From an uncultured Lachnospiraceae bacterium (GTDB taxonomy: Bacteria > Bacillota > Clostridia > Lachnospirales > Lachnospiraceae): a DNA stretch of 50,097 nt. Below the pieces are notes generated by a model. That model searched no databases. It was not told the origin of the DNA and worked only from the letters and a program-made list of their open reading frames with translations. The stretch spans positions 1 to 50,097 of the forward strand of contig CADBZI010000008.1 of NCBI GenBank assembly GCA_902799015.1, given 5' to 3'. Both the position numbers and the translations under genes were made by a program. Shown here in pieces: positions 1 to 8,235 of the stretch. The number at the start of each line of letters is the position of its first letter. Position 1 is the stretch's first letter.

Positions 1-99
1 CGGTTCCAGGAATCAGGGCTTTGCCGTCAGTGCGGGCTCCAGATACCATGGTGCCCTTCTGGGTACACCAGTTGTCCCAGATGCTGTTGCTGCCATGGG
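1..99. repeat. Terminal direct repeat, left copy
   Basis: These 99 bases are identical to 49999-50097. The repeat lies inside the endolysin reading frame, and that frame stays open and in phase when the two copies are merged. This is what an assembler leaves when it closes a circular or circularly permuted genome, so it marks the arbitrary contig join rather than a biological terminal repeat. The unique genome length is 49,998 bp. Confidence 0.97.
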
Positions 100-337
100 C
101 AATCATGCCGCCCAGCTGGCTGAACCAATAACGAAAAAGCCCGGAGCAGTCCGTCACCCAGTGGCCAACCCATTTCCCGCCATATTTGCAGCTGTTCTGG
201 CGATCTGGATCGTCGGAGTACTTACGCTCATACTCCCTTTGCTTTGCCTCGCTCCACATCTCATGGGTGCACCCGTAGATATAACCCCAGCCAAGGGAAT
301 CGTAGAACTTTGCGATTAACGCAGCCGCTTTGATCAT
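1..337 (-). CDS. Endolysin, N-terminal part (NlpC/P60-type peptidase); continues at the right end
   Basis: First 112 codons of a 285-residue lysin that continues at 49998 and ends at 49478. The start is the ATG at 337, preceded by AGAAGGAGGG. The encoded domain looks like an NlpC/P60 (CHAP-like) cell-wall hydrolase: the catalytic Cys64 sits in TDCSGLF and the partner His124 in NHIGLY, in the part read from the right end. The enzyme would cut host peptidoglycan at the end of infection, released through the neighbouring holin. It is the first gene after the tail genes and tRNA in the direction of transcription, so it probably belongs to the late operon. Confidence 0.9.
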   Translation of the reverse strand, partial: MIKAAALIAKFYDSLGWGYIYGCTHEMWSEAKQREYERKYSDDPDRQNSCKYGGKWVGHWVTDCSGLFRYWFSQLGGMIAHGSNSIWDNWCTQKGTMVSGARTDGKALIPGT

Positions 338-703
338 GCCTCCTGCCCTCCTTCTGACATTATCATTATTGCAGGCAGGAGGCAAAATTTCATCCCTGCT
401 TTTGACAATTTTGCAAGTACTTGAGCGGGTGAGGATTTGCACCTCACATGGTTGGCTACCCGCTCATTGAATGGCAAAATGTCACCAACCTCGCGCAGCG
501 TCTACTATTGCCTCGTCAGGCTTTACCATCCGTGACCTGCGCCCCTGTTATCAGGTGTACTCAATTGAGAGCCACGTCCTTGTTTACTCTCCGCAGGATT
601 GATAGCTGTCTATTCCGCCACCGCTCAAAATGGGGAACCGGGAATGATGCGGGCATCTCCCCCGGCGAGCTTTCGCTCTGATACAGCAATTCACCGACCA
701 ACG
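338..703. other. 366-bp stretch without a gene, rich in RNA-like structure
   Basis: I see no convincing coding frame here. It holds the endolysin leader, a TTGACA-like element on the + strand near 403, nested inverted repeats at 422-466 (separate entry) and further hairpin-capable segments, including a GAAA-capped hairpin on the - strand at 668-679 followed by a CCGGG/CCCGG stem near 637-666. Short frames on both strands lack ribosome binding sites. Together with the tRNA next to it, the stretch looks like a transcribed, structured spacer between the tail and lysis genes. Confidence 0.5.
422..466 (-). ncRNA. tRNA-like acceptor plus T-arm minihelix (candidate)
   Basis: Read on the - strand, TGAGCGGG (466-459) pairs with CCCGCTCA (429-422), and directly abutting it is a 5-bp stem TGAGG/CCTCA with the 7-nt loop TGCAAAT. 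The T-stem 3' strand runs straight into the acceptor 3' strand and a final A, as in a tRNA, but only about 12 nt separate the 5' acceptor strand from the T-stem, so there is no room for D and anticodon arms. GGTTGG (about 489) can also pair with CCAACC (about 450). It could be a tRNA remnant, a processing or packaging signal, or chance. Position 55 is G instead of the near-universal U. Confidence 0.35.
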
Positions 704-788
704 AGCCGCCGCAGGGACTCGAACCCTGATCAACCGATTACAAGACGGATGCTCTGCCGTTGAGCTACAGCGGCACGATTGGTCGGTG
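692..788. repeat. 10-bp inverted repeat bracketing the tRNA gene
   Basis: CACCGACCAA at 692-701 and its exact complement TTGGTCGGTG at 779-788 flank the tRNA-Thr almost symmetrically (2 bases on one side, 4 on the other). In a transcript the two arms would form a stem that extends the acceptor stem. That is the kind of structure processed by RNase P and 3' nucleases, and it suggests the tRNA is cut out of a long late transcript. Confidence 0.8.
704..774 (-). tRNA. tRNA-Thr (anticodon TGT)
   Basis: The cloverleaf reads on the - strand: acceptor GCCGCTG/CGGCGGC (7 bp with one U-G), D-arm GCTC/GAGC with a 7-nt loop, anticodon loop CTTGTAA, T-arm CAGGG-TTCGAGT-CCCTG and discriminator T. No CCA is encoded. 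The anticodon stem is weak: only the three central pairs form, with U-U at both ends, and the variable loop is 4 nt. That is poorer than a host tRNA and typical of a phage-borne copy. It reads ACA (and by wobble ACG) threonine codons and lies between tail fibre and lysis genes. Confidence 0.82.
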
Positions 789-835
789 TCTCTCGTTTCA
801 TTGCTACCGTTACCCACTACTACGTAATACAGCAC

Positions 836-1426
836 TTACATCTGGTGTTCTATTTTCATGTATGTCACAGCATCGCCGGAGTTTGTAACTGTAAACACTC
901 CGCTTGTGTTCATTGTAATGCTTATTTTTGACGGAGCTTCTCCAAGCCACTTGATAATCGCGTTTCCCCCATCTCCCCTGACAGCAAAGCACCTGCCAGT
1001 TGTTGTGGAAGAATAGCCGATGAGCGTTACAATCGCTCTGCCATACAGCACAAGCGAAAATGTTATTGGTGCATTTGGCTGAACAGCTTTAATCGTATCA
1101 GCAATCGAAATCTCCCGCCACGGCTCGAAGCTACTGCCCAAGTAGGTACGGATGAAAGACCTGCCACGATTATTGACTGAATTTGCATACTCAATGGTAA
1201 AATGCTGTGTATAGTATGTTGCTACACCCTCAGAATATCCACGATAAGTGATATTATCACCCAAAACAGGAGCATTTATAGCGCTCCCTCCAGTGCTATA
1301 GCCATACCGTCTGACTACACTGGTTCCGGACGGGGCGAAATCGTTAAAATCAGATACAGCTTCATATGTAAATTTGCTGTTTAACGCGGCTATCTGATTC
1401 TCTATGGGCTGTTTTTTCCAGATCAT
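836..1426 (-). CDS. Tail fibre-like protein with pyocin-knob-type domain
   Basis: 196 residues with GGGAGGG before the ATG. Residues about 55-110 fit the pyocin knob pattern of phage tail fibres: aromatic strands, then an R-S-F-I-R-T block and a closing E-P-W-R-E-I. The C-terminal 80 residues are short beta strands of the kind seen in fibre tips. It is the last gene of the tail module before the tRNA, the usual place for receptor-binding or fibre proteins. Role inferred: host surface recognition or fibre attachment. Confidence 0.65.
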   Translation of the reverse strand: MIWKKQPIENQIAALNSKFTYEAVSDFNDFAPSGTSVVRRYGYSTGGSAINAPVLGDNITYRGYSEGVATYYTQHFTIEYANSVNNRGRSFIRTYLGSSFEPWREISIADTIKAVQPNAPITFSLVLYGRAIVTLIGYSSTTTGRCFAVRGDGGNAIIKWLGEAPSKISITMNTSGVFTVTNSGDAVTYMKIEHQM

Positions 1427-1441
1427 ATGATCATCCCTCCC

Positions 1442-1915
1442 TTATCCTTCAGCGTTCTCTGGCTTACTCAAAACTTCCTTGAACGGGTACAGAACAGACC
1501 CGCTCATGTCCGTAATCTCGCACGCAATATACGCGACATTCGGGAACTTAGCGTTATTGTAAGCATATTCCATGTACTTTGCATAAGCAAGTCTGGCCGC
1601 ATCGAAATCATCACAGACATCAATGCCTTTGTCAATTGTTGCGCCATCAACTTTGATGTGATGACAGAAGAAGACATTCCCATCTTCTCCAACCTTCCGC
1701 CAAGTCAGGTTGTAGTCACCAATAACAGCTCCGGAAGCATCAGTAACTTTGCAGGAAACAAATTTCATTCCCGGATTTTCAGGATTGCTGTACCCTGTCT
1801 TTACCCTGCCCCAGAAACTACGGATAGCAGAGTCAAGCGTATCATGTACTTCAATCCCTTTCGTATAGGTTTCTCCGTCCTGCTGGATACGATGCATAAA
1901 ATACTTTTCTTCCAT
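1442..1915 (-). CDS. Unknown protein with internal duplication, tail-fibre region
   Basis: 157 residues, SD AAAGGAAG. The protein is a tandem duplication of about 75 residues: residues 7-64 and 84-141 align, each starting H-x-I-x-x-D-G-x-T, continuing K-G-I-x-V, a helical D-x-A segment, then a strand ending C-x-[IV]-T-D-x-S-G-x-V. No signal peptide or membrane segment is visible. The family is not one I can name. Position suggests a small virion or tail-fibre accessory protein. Confidence 0.6.
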   Translation of the reverse strand: MEEKYFMHRIQQDGETYTKGIEVHDTLDSAIRSFWGRVKTGYSNPENPGMKFVSCKVTDASGAVIGDYNLTWRKVGEDGNVFFCHHIKVDGATIDKGIDVCDDFDAARLAYAKYMEYAYNNAKFPNVAYIACEITDMSGSVLYPFKEVLSKPENAEG

Positions 1916-1942
1916 TTTTTCTTCTTCCTTTCTGCCTTTGGC

Positions 1943-2191
1943 TTATATCTGGATTTCATTAAGAATTTCAGGTGTGCTTTTGTCTATCAGGATACTGAGT
2001 ATTCGCATGTATTCTCCTGCGTCAGCCATCTTGATTCTATCTTCTTCTGGCAAGGTTTCAGCATATTCATTAGCCCAGTTCGACAATTCCCTGATGTCTC
2101 CTATTAACTCTTTTAATCTCATCTGTATACACGCATCCTCCCCGTTCTTCGCAATACAGCACTTTACTGTTTCATAATCAAAACATTGCAT
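1943..2191 (-). CDS. Hypothetical protein, 82 residues
   Basis: An acidic, mostly helical protein with two Cys near the N-terminus. The start at 2191 overlaps the end of the upstream fibre gene by 28 bases and has no clear SD; an internal ATG at 2122 (60 residues) has GGAGG, but 15 bases upstream, so the true start is uncertain. I see no recognisable domain. It lies inside the tail-fibre cluster. Confidence 0.5.
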   Translation of the reverse strand: MQCFDYETVKCCIAKNGEDACIQMRLKELIGDIRELSNWANEYAETLPEEDRIKMADAGEYMRILSILIDKSTPEILNEIQI

Positions 2192-4389
2192 TGTACAGTT
2201 GTAACACCGGATGCAATATTATTTTGTGTATCATTTCGCAACAGCAATTTTACCTTTTTATCGCCATTATCTACATCTATTTTGCATAAAGCTAAAAGTC
2301 CGTTTCCTGCTCCGCCGGATGAAAAAGATAAAAATTGATATCCATCCGGCCACTGATTACTTGGGAATGTAAATTCTTCCCATCCGTTAGCTCCAGAATT
2401 GTATGCATTTGTATTGTTGTGCGCACCTGTAATCAACTTTGGAAGTTTGCTGTTTAATCCGTTTATGGCAGTCCCGGACTGTTGCTCTGCGCTACTGCTC
2501 CAAGCAGATGTTTGTGCTATCGTTGCTGTGGCCTTATACAGGTTGCCGTTCGCTTCGAAATACTCTCCGCTGTTAATCGTATATCCGCTGTTGTTCGTTG
2601 TTCCGGTAATCACAGGCAGGATTTTCCCGATTGCCCGTGTATTGCTGTCCATCTCAGCAAGCACATCTGCGCCATTCAGAGCAAAAGCAACGTGCAATCC
2701 CCATGCCGCAGTGGGTTTGACTGTCGTGGAAATCAGCAGGGAGCCGTCCCGGCTTGTAAACGTTGTTTCTCCGAGCATAGCCGTTTCATCATCAAGCCAT
2801 GTTTCACTCCCGTCCATTGTTGCCCTGATATACTCATTCGTTACCGTTGCAGTGTAAGGACTGGTTGCAGACCATGCTGAAACAGGGATTGTAGCATCCA
2901 GACGATACGCGCCGTAGGAGCCAGAGCCGCCACCTTCAATGACCGTGATATCGCCCGTGACGGGATTGGGGGCACGACCGTTGATGGTTTTCACCACGCC
3001 GCGTCGGAGCAGGTCTTTCAAATTCTGGCCATAAAGGATCTCTGCATACACATCGATCTCCGACCCCCGGAAAAACTCTGTCCCGTGCTCGTTGGCGGTC
3101 AGTTTATCATCCAGAGAGATGCTGGCCGAAATCTCCGCAGTCCTCACCGCGTAGATATAGTTGGTATCAGCATCGTAAGCCCTGCCAGCAACTGAAGCAA
3201 TGTTCTCCGGCGTGTATGCCAACCTTTCAATGCGGGAGATTGCCATGCCCGTGTTCAAATTGATCTCGTCCATGACATCCCCAACGCGCATCAGACCGTT
3301 GGGGAAGTTGGCAGTCATAATCTGGGAAAGGCTGATTGACGTTTCGCTGTAGCTCTCAAAGCTGTCCGGATACCCGGCCTGCCAGTCACTCCAAGTGGTG
3401 TAGATGTAAGTCGTTGCATCCCCGCCAGTTACAATGATGTAGCCGTCGGCAGGGATATTGAAAAGCCCATCGGAAACCGTGATCGGAGTCCTGGAACCAG
3501 TCGGGGTTGCAGAAAACTCAACGGCTGAATAAGTGCCGCCGATTCGGAATCCATAGGTGTCAGAGTATTTCGGAGCATAAGCATACCCGGTCAGGTTGTT
3601 GTAAATGTTCCAGCCGGTGGAAACAATGGCTGAAGGATTGGCGACAATGATCGTACCTCTGTCCTCTTTGACATAGGTGATAACGATCTGGTCTCCGCCG
3701 ACAGGATCGCCAATAACCGTCACGCCGTACAAGGCCGGATCCTCGCTCCAAGCGACGGTGAAGGTTAGAGTAATGGTTGTGCTGGCGGGCACATAGGCCA
3801 CGAAAACATCCCGGTCAACGGTTGCCGTGATCGGGTCAGGGACTTCCCTCCACGCCGCGTTGACCGTCATTACCGCGTCACTTTCTCCGTCCCAGACGAT
3901 GCTAATGCTATCCCCGTCAATGGGGGTATTAGCAACAGTCACGCCATACAGAGACGGATTTTCACTCCAAGCCCCTTCGCTGTAAGAAAGGGTGTAGGTT
4001 CCGGCAACCCCGACATGCTCCTCAAAAGTGGATTCATTCAGGGTTGCAGTAATTGCAGCAGGAGCCGTCCGGGGAATCGGGATAACATTCATGTTCAGCG
4101 ACTCCGGGATAAACCCATTGTGAACGCTGTTGCCCATGATCCGCTGGACAAACGCATCCCCGTCAGACAGGCTGATGTTGCCACCCGTGCTGCGGATCAG
4201 GAAAGACCCGGTGGACAGTTGCGTGTCATCCGTTGTGAGGTTATCCGCGAACGGGACGGTTTCAATCGTGACATTCCCGTTGACGGGTTTTGTCTTATTG
4301 ACGGAGAAAACAGCCTCTGCCTTGAGAGCAAACCAGTTTTTGAGATCGTTCAGCAGGGTTTTGATGCTTCTCTCTTTCAGCAGTGCCAT
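2164..4389 (-). CDS. Large tail fibre/baseplate protein with tandem beta domains
   Basis: 741 residues, SD GGAGGTGA. The N-terminal 80 residues carry a K-P-V-N-G-N-V-T-I motif, and near residue 485 there is I-N-G-R-A-P-N-P-V-T-G-D-I-T-V; this xNGxxxxxxGxVTI signature is typical of phage baseplate and fibre proteins. Residues about 112-168 and 186-242 are a duplicated Ig-like unit, each with A-W-S-E-[ND]-P-[SA]-L-Y-G-V-T-V. The remainder is beta-rich and ends in a probable trimeric tip. Likely role: receptor-binding fibre or upper baseplate protein. Confidence 0.75.
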   Translation of the reverse strand: MALLKERSIKTLLNDLKNWFALKAEAVFSVNKTKPVNGNVTIETVPFADNLTTDDTQLSTGSFLIRSTGGNISLSDGDAFVQRIMGNSVHNGFIPESLNMNVIPIPRTAPAAITATLNESTFEEHVGVAGTYTLSYSEGAWSENPSLYGVTVANTPIDGDSISIVWDGESDAVMTVNAAWREVPDPITATVDRDVFVAYVPASTTITLTFTVAWSEDPALYGVTVIGDPVGGDQIVITYVKEDRGTIIVANPSAIVSTGWNIYNNLTGYAYAPKYSDTYGFRIGGTYSAVEFSATPTGSRTPITVSDGLFNIPADGYIIVTGGDATTYIYTTWSDWQAGYPDSFESYSETSISLSQIMTANFPNGLMRVGDVMDEINLNTGMAISRIERLAYTPENIASVAGRAYDADTNYIYAVRTAEISASISLDDKLTANEHGTEFFRGSEIDVYAEILYGQNLKDLLRRGVVKTINGRAPNPVTGDITVIEGGGSGSYGAYRLDATIPVSAWSATSPYTATVTNEYIRATMDGSETWLDDETAMLGETTFTSRDGSLLISTTVKPTAAWGLHVAFALNGADVLAEMDSNTRAIGKILPVITGTTNNSGYTINSGEYFEANGNLYKATATIAQTSAWSSSAEQQSGTAINGLNSKLPKLITGAHNNTNAYNSGANGWEEFTFPSNQWPDGYQFLSFSSGGAGNGLLALCKIDVDNGDKKVKLLLRNDTQNNIASGVTTVQCNVLIMKQ

Positions 4390-4392
4390 TAC

Positions 4393-4986
4393 TCATTCAC
4401 CTCCTTCCTGAAAGACTTCCGTGACCAGCGTGTGGATTTCTGCATCCGTAAACTCATCATCCAAATCCCCCCGGATCCCAGCAATCGTCTGGTTTGTTTG
4501 AGCAAGAGCCTGCTGTTGCTGGGTTATGCTCTGCTCAACACTGCTAAACCTGCCCGCGACCGTTTCGATGCTGCCCTGGCTCATAGGGATCTGATCAGCC
4601 GTCTTGGAGCCTACGCTGTCGATGGCCTCCGCGATGCTCTGCGGGTTTTCTCCGTCCGTCATCGGGATATTCTCAGCAGTCTTTCCAGCCAGCTCATCGA
4701 GCTTGCTCTTTACCGTCTCGTTCCCGGTCGTGCCATAGGGGATATGCTGGGCACGGACGGTGATGTTTCCGTTGGCATCCTTGCTCTGGCCATCAACCGT
4801 GATATTTGACTGCACCTCGCTACGGTCGGCCTTGCCAGCCAGCGCGTCTCCTACCGCCTTGGCATCAGCCGCCTCCCCGCTGTGGGTGAGCGTAGTATCA
4901 ATCGGAGCCGTGATGATTTCCGCATCGTCCACGGTTTCTTCGACCTGCTCGTTCAGTTCTTCGCCCTGAATGTTTTCTTCCGGCAT
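4393..4986 (-). CDS. Baseplate/tail fibre attachment protein, coiled-coil C-terminus
   Basis: 197 acidic residues. Residues about 30-60 contain T-L-T-H-S-G-E-A-A-D-A-K-A-V-G-D-A-L, a helical motif recurrent at the start of phage tail fibre and baseplate proteins, followed by D-G-Q-x-K-D-A-N-G-N-I-T-V. Two repeats of K-T-A-[ED]-[NQ]-I-P-M occur near residues 103-110 and 133-140. The Gln-rich C-terminal 60 residues look like a trimeric coiled coil. It sits directly before the large fibre gene and probably links the fibre to the tail tip. Confidence 0.65.
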   Translation of the reverse strand: MPEENIQGEELNEQVEETVDDAEIITAPIDTTLTHSGEAADAKAVGDALAGKADRSEVQSNITVDGQSKDANGNITVRAQHIPYGTTGNETVKSKLDELAGKTAENIPMTDGENPQSIAEAIDSVGSKTADQIPMSQGSIETVAGRFSSVEQSITQQQQALAQTNQTIAGIRGDLDDEFTDAEIHTLVTEVFQEGGE

Positions 4987-4989
4987 CCG

Positions 4990-5424
4990 TTACACCTCCC
5001 CGTAAATGTCCGTCAAGGTCAGAGAGCTTTGCCCGTACTTTGGAATCCTGACAATTGGCCCGTCTATGATCCGCGCCCCGGATGTCAGCGCGTTCGCGCA
5101 GTCCTCTGTCGGAATGCTCGCGCCCTCGTCCAGTTCCCACGTGGGATTGATTACATACCGCCTTTCCATCGGGTAATTGCCCGTTGGCACATGATCCGTG
5201 TCCGCGTTCTTGAACTCGATCAGGATTCTTCCGTTTCCGGTGTCCGCCCGGTCGAGCCTGTAGTACCGCTGGATGACCGGATCGTCTCTTGGCCCGATGG
5301 TGAGGATCATCCGGTCGTTCTCCGTCCATGGTGTGCCGCTTTTGCGCTGGCAGTGGACATAATACGACCCGGTGTCCCCCTGATGCATGGTCACTGCCCC
5401 TGTGTTCTTGTCATACTCAAACAT
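4990..5424 (-). CDS. Baseplate upper protein-like, 144 residues
   Basis: The start ATG at 5424 was chosen because GAGGAGG lies 7 bases upstream; a longer frame to 5463 overlaps the previous gene and lacks an SD. The protein starts with M-F-E-Y-D, has an early Q-G-D-T-G motif, then alternating strands. The Q-G-D-T pattern near the N-terminus is common in BppU-like baseplate upper proteins of Gram-positive siphophages. Likely a structural baseplate component. Confidence 0.6.
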   Translation of the reverse strand: MFEYDKNTGAVTMHQGDTGSYYVHCQRKSGTPWTENDRMILTIGPRDDPVIQRYYRLDRADTGNGRILIEFKNADTDHVPTGNYPMERRYVINPTWELDEGASIPTEDCANALTSGARIIDGPIVRIPKYGQSSLTLTDIYGEV

Positions 5425-5650
5425 GACCTGCCTCCTCTTCCGGCTTGCCGTCATCGATAGCATCCGCTTGCGCTTTCTCAGGCTCTTTCTCCTCGGGATT
5501 CAGCGTGCCCAGAAAGTCGTACGCATCCTTCAGTGCAGCCATGGTACCAAGCACGATTTCCATGTTGGTTTTTGTTGGCTGCATGGCCAGATTTTGGATG
5601 CTCTCGTAGGCCCTGCTCAGTTTCCCCTGAATTACCTTGATTTCGTCCAT
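5417..5650 (-). CDS. Small helical protein in tail module
   Basis: 77 residues from the ATG at 5650, which has AAAGGAGG 8 bases upstream; a longer frame from 5686 overlaps the Tal gene. The protein is charged and helical with an acidic Pro/Glu tail. It overlaps the next gene by 8 bases. No family recognised; the place between Tal and BppU-like genes suggests a chaperone or small baseplate factor. Confidence 0.6.
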   Translation of the reverse strand: MDEIKVIQGKLSRAYESIQNLAMQPTKTNMEIVLGTMAALKDAYDFLGTLNPEEKEPEKAQADAIDDGKPEEEAGHV

Positions 5651-5673
5651 TTCCTTTTCCTCCTTTAGCTTGT

Positions 5674-8235
5674 CTATATCATGCATCTGCTCGTCCAGCT
5701 CCCGCTTGAGTTGTCCTGTAGATAAACCGTGCTTCCGCTCTTGTACAGTCTGAAACCAACAGTTTTTGTTGCTTTTTTACTGTTGTTGCTCACATTCCAG
5801 GCCATTATGTTCAGGTCTCTTGAGGTTGGCAGCGACCCGGAATGAGATTCCCACTCGACCGAATGGATGCTGACGTTTGCGTCCTCTTTGCCGTTCTGGA
5901 AGACCTCACTTCCATCAACGCTGAGTGATCCAGAATACCTCGTAACAAAGGTTGGCGGGCTGGTGGAGTTGTCCTGCGTCTGAACATTAAATGACTTCGT
6001 AATCGTGGTGTCGGAGACTGATTCTGACCCGCCCTGCACAACCAGATACTCATTGGCACCAGAGGAGAAGCCGATTGTTTTCGTGCCGCCTGTGCTAATC
6101 CGAGCCGTGTATACAGATCCGTTCCACCCGCCTGTCAGTGACACAGAGTTTACGCCATCCTGATATACGCTGGATGCATCAACCAACAATGTTCCAGAAT
6201 ACCTTGTAACAAACGTCGGCGGCGATGTGCTGTTGTCCTGCGTTTGCACATCAAAGGCTTTAGTGATATTTGTCCCGGATTTCGTTATACCGCCACCCTG
6301 CACCACAAGATACTGATTCGCAGAACTGTCAAAACCTATTTTGATCTGGGCTGTTCCGGGTGTGGCTTTCGCCGTATAAACCGAGCCGCTCCAGCTCCCC
6401 GTCAGCGAAGCGGCCTTGCTAAAATTTGCCGTAGTCCCGTCCACATAGGTGATCGTCAAATTGTTTCCTGACGGCTGAACATCCACAACATTCAGCGTCC
6501 GTCTGGTGCTCAGGTGATAGGGCACCTCAACGCTGTTTGCAGCCACCCTGTTCACAAACAGGGTACCATTGACGTACATTAGCTCATGTCCAGAATCCCC
6601 GGAACTTACGATCAACGGCGCATTGATGTGCATGTAGTTGTTCTGAACCGTGATGATATCGTTGATCGTTGTCGTGCCGGACAGCCTGACCTTGTCCGCA
6701 TCAAGCAGGACACTGCTCCCGGAATCGTTGATGCTGGCCACGATCTGCGCTGGCCGGATCTTGGCATTGGCCCCTGTGCCCTCGACCACCAATCCGATTC
6801 GATTGCTTTCAATGTCGATGGAGGCTTGCAATCCCTGTGCAGTATCGCTGACCTCTGCCCTGATCTCCCCGGCGGTCTGTGTGATAGAGCTTTCCAGCCC
6901 TTCCTTCACGTTGACAACCTCGGATCTGATCTGAGTGGCGGTCTGCTCGATGTTGCTGTACAACGCCCGCTCGCCGTTTTCCCGCTGGGTCACCTCCGCC
7001 GTGATCCGGTCTGCAGCAACCTTAAACTGTGAGCCAACCTGCTTCTCATTGTCCTGCGCGTACTGGAGCACGCCGTTTGCATCGATATACATCCCGGCCT
7101 GCTTGAGCACGTTTCCGTTCTCATCGGTGTAGGCCGCGACCTGGTCGATGTAGTGGTCGGTTCGGTCGAACTTCGTCCAGTAGCGGCCCTGCTTCTTGAT
7201 GGTTCCTTTACCGCCCTTTGATACCGTTTCTGTTGTCTGCTGCATGTAGGAGATAACCCGGTCTTCTTCTACGCCAAGAGCGATTTCCACGGCAGAGGGA
7301 TCAGAGTAAAGATGCGACCAGCTCAGGCCGGTAATATGTTGCTCGATAACGACATTGTGCTTCGGCACGGCCAGCCGGTACAGCTTACCGATGGCCAGCG
7401 CATCCAAAGATTCCCCCGTGACGGACGCGAAGTCTACCCCGGTGATTGTTGCTCCAATCTGCGGTCTTTTGTGCTTTTCAAGGTACTCTCTGGCAACGGC
7501 CTGTGCCTGACTGTAGGTGTAGCCGCTGCCGGGAACATGCTTTTCGATGACCCCGTACTGGCTGATGGTGTCGGCATCCATGGAAACCGCGCCGCCCGCG
7601 CTGTCGTCGTCATCATAATCCACGTACACTCGCGTGCAGAGTTCCGTCAGATCGTAGGTGACATGGGCCTCCTCCACATTGCGGGATAGCCGCCCCTCGG
7701 CAGACACTGCCGTATCCTTGCGGACGATATTGATCGTCCACGGATTTGTGCTGAAGTCGAAAGCCATCATGTAGCCGGAGGTCTGTTCCAGCAGATCCAG
7801 CAGGGCTTGCAGCAGATTGTCGTATAAAACATCCACCAAAACCCGGTCTGTAAAACTGTTGCTGCCGATCCTCCAGCGGTTTCCCTTATAGAATCCCCAG
7901 AGCCGGGTTATGGCCGCATTGAGGGGCATTTCCTCGCTGATTTCTCCGTTTACAACATAGTTTCCGACTTCTGCGATGCCGTGTTCAAGCTCCAGTGATG
8001 ACAGCTCCGTGCCATGCCCGTTGTCCACGGTGGAAACTCTGTAAATGCCAGCGGAGCCGGTCGGAGAGTACATCTCCACCCAGCTGCCAACAGGCGCGGC
8101 TTCTGCTGTCAGCACGGTCAGGGATGCGGTGGAAAGGGGTACCATGGACAGATTCAGCGAGCCATCCACAGGCTGAAGTCTTCTGGCCTCGCTGAGATCG
8201 CTGTTGAGGAGCCGGGGGAACCGCGCCGCGTTCAT
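5674..8235 (-). CDS. Tail-associated lysin/minor structural protein (Tal), hub of the tail tip
   Basis: 853 residues from the ATG at 8235, which overlaps the Dit stop in ATGA; a longer frame to 8313 is unlikely. Residues about 1-360 match the N-terminal part of phage minor structural proteins (gp44/Tal hub fold). A helical, Gln/Thr-rich segment (about 400-520) with repeated E-V-x-Q/T and I-E-Q-T-A-T-Q-I resembles tape-like coiled coil. Residues about 610-698 and 699-785 are a close tandem duplication sharing Q-T-Q-D-N-S-T-S-P-P-T-F-V-T-R-Y-S-G. The hub would close the tail tube and bind Dit. I see no lytic active site. Confidence 0.85.
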   Translation of the reverse strand: MNAARFPRLLNSDLSEARRLQPVDGSLNLSMVPLSTASLTVLTAEAAPVGSWVEMYSPTGSAGIYRVSTVDNGHGTELSSLELEHGIAEVGNYVVNGEISEEMPLNAAITRLWGFYKGNRWRIGSNSFTDRVLVDVLYDNLLQALLDLLEQTSGYMMAFDFSTNPWTINIVRKDTAVSAEGRLSRNVEEAHVTYDLTELCTRVYVDYDDDDSAGGAVSMDADTISQYGVIEKHVPGSGYTYSQAQAVAREYLEKHKRPQIGATITGVDFASVTGESLDALAIGKLYRLAVPKHNVVIEQHITGLSWSHLYSDPSAVEIALGVEEDRVISYMQQTTETVSKGGKGTIKKQGRYWTKFDRTDHYIDQVAAYTDENGNVLKQAGMYIDANGVLQYAQDNEKQVGSQFKVAADRITAEVTQRENGERALYSNIEQTATQIRSEVVNVKEGLESSITQTAGEIRAEVSDTAQGLQASIDIESNRIGLVVEGTGANAKIRPAQIVASINDSGSSVLLDADKVRLSGTTTINDIITVQNNYMHINAPLIVSSGDSGHELMYVNGTLFVNRVAANSVEVPYHLSTRRTLNVVDVQPSGNNLTITYVDGTTANFSKAASLTGSWSGSVYTAKATPGTAQIKIGFDSSANQYLVVQGGGITKSGTNITKAFDVQTQDNSTSPPTFVTRYSGTLLVDASSVYQDGVNSVSLTGGWNGSVYTARISTGGTKTIGFSSGANEYLVVQGGSESVSDTTITKSFNVQTQDNSTSPPTFVTRYSGSLSVDGSEVFQNGKEDANVSIHSVEWESHSGSLPTSRDLNIMAWNVSNNSKKATKTVGFRLYKSGSTVYLQDNSSGSWTSRCMI

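Noticed and set aside
420-640. A split tRNA-Leu or a small group I intron (GAGCGGTGGCGGAATAG near 629-613 with a 3' T-arm at 447-423)
   Set aside because: The 5' piece looks like a class II tRNA start, but the acceptor pairing has a mismatch, a 7-nt anticodon loop with U33 could not be placed, and the roughly 120-base gap lacks group I core elements. Left as an unresolved structure.
448-681. + strand frame of 77 codons opposite the structured region
   Set aside because: No ribosome binding site, runs against the surrounding transcription and overlies RNA-like pairings.
4015-4809. Long + strand frames opposite tail, terminase and capsid genes (for example 13881-15029, 19046-20311, 20460-21731)
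   Set aside because: They are antisense shadows caused by GC-rich third positions: no SDs, unusual composition, and the - strand genes beneath them are well supported.
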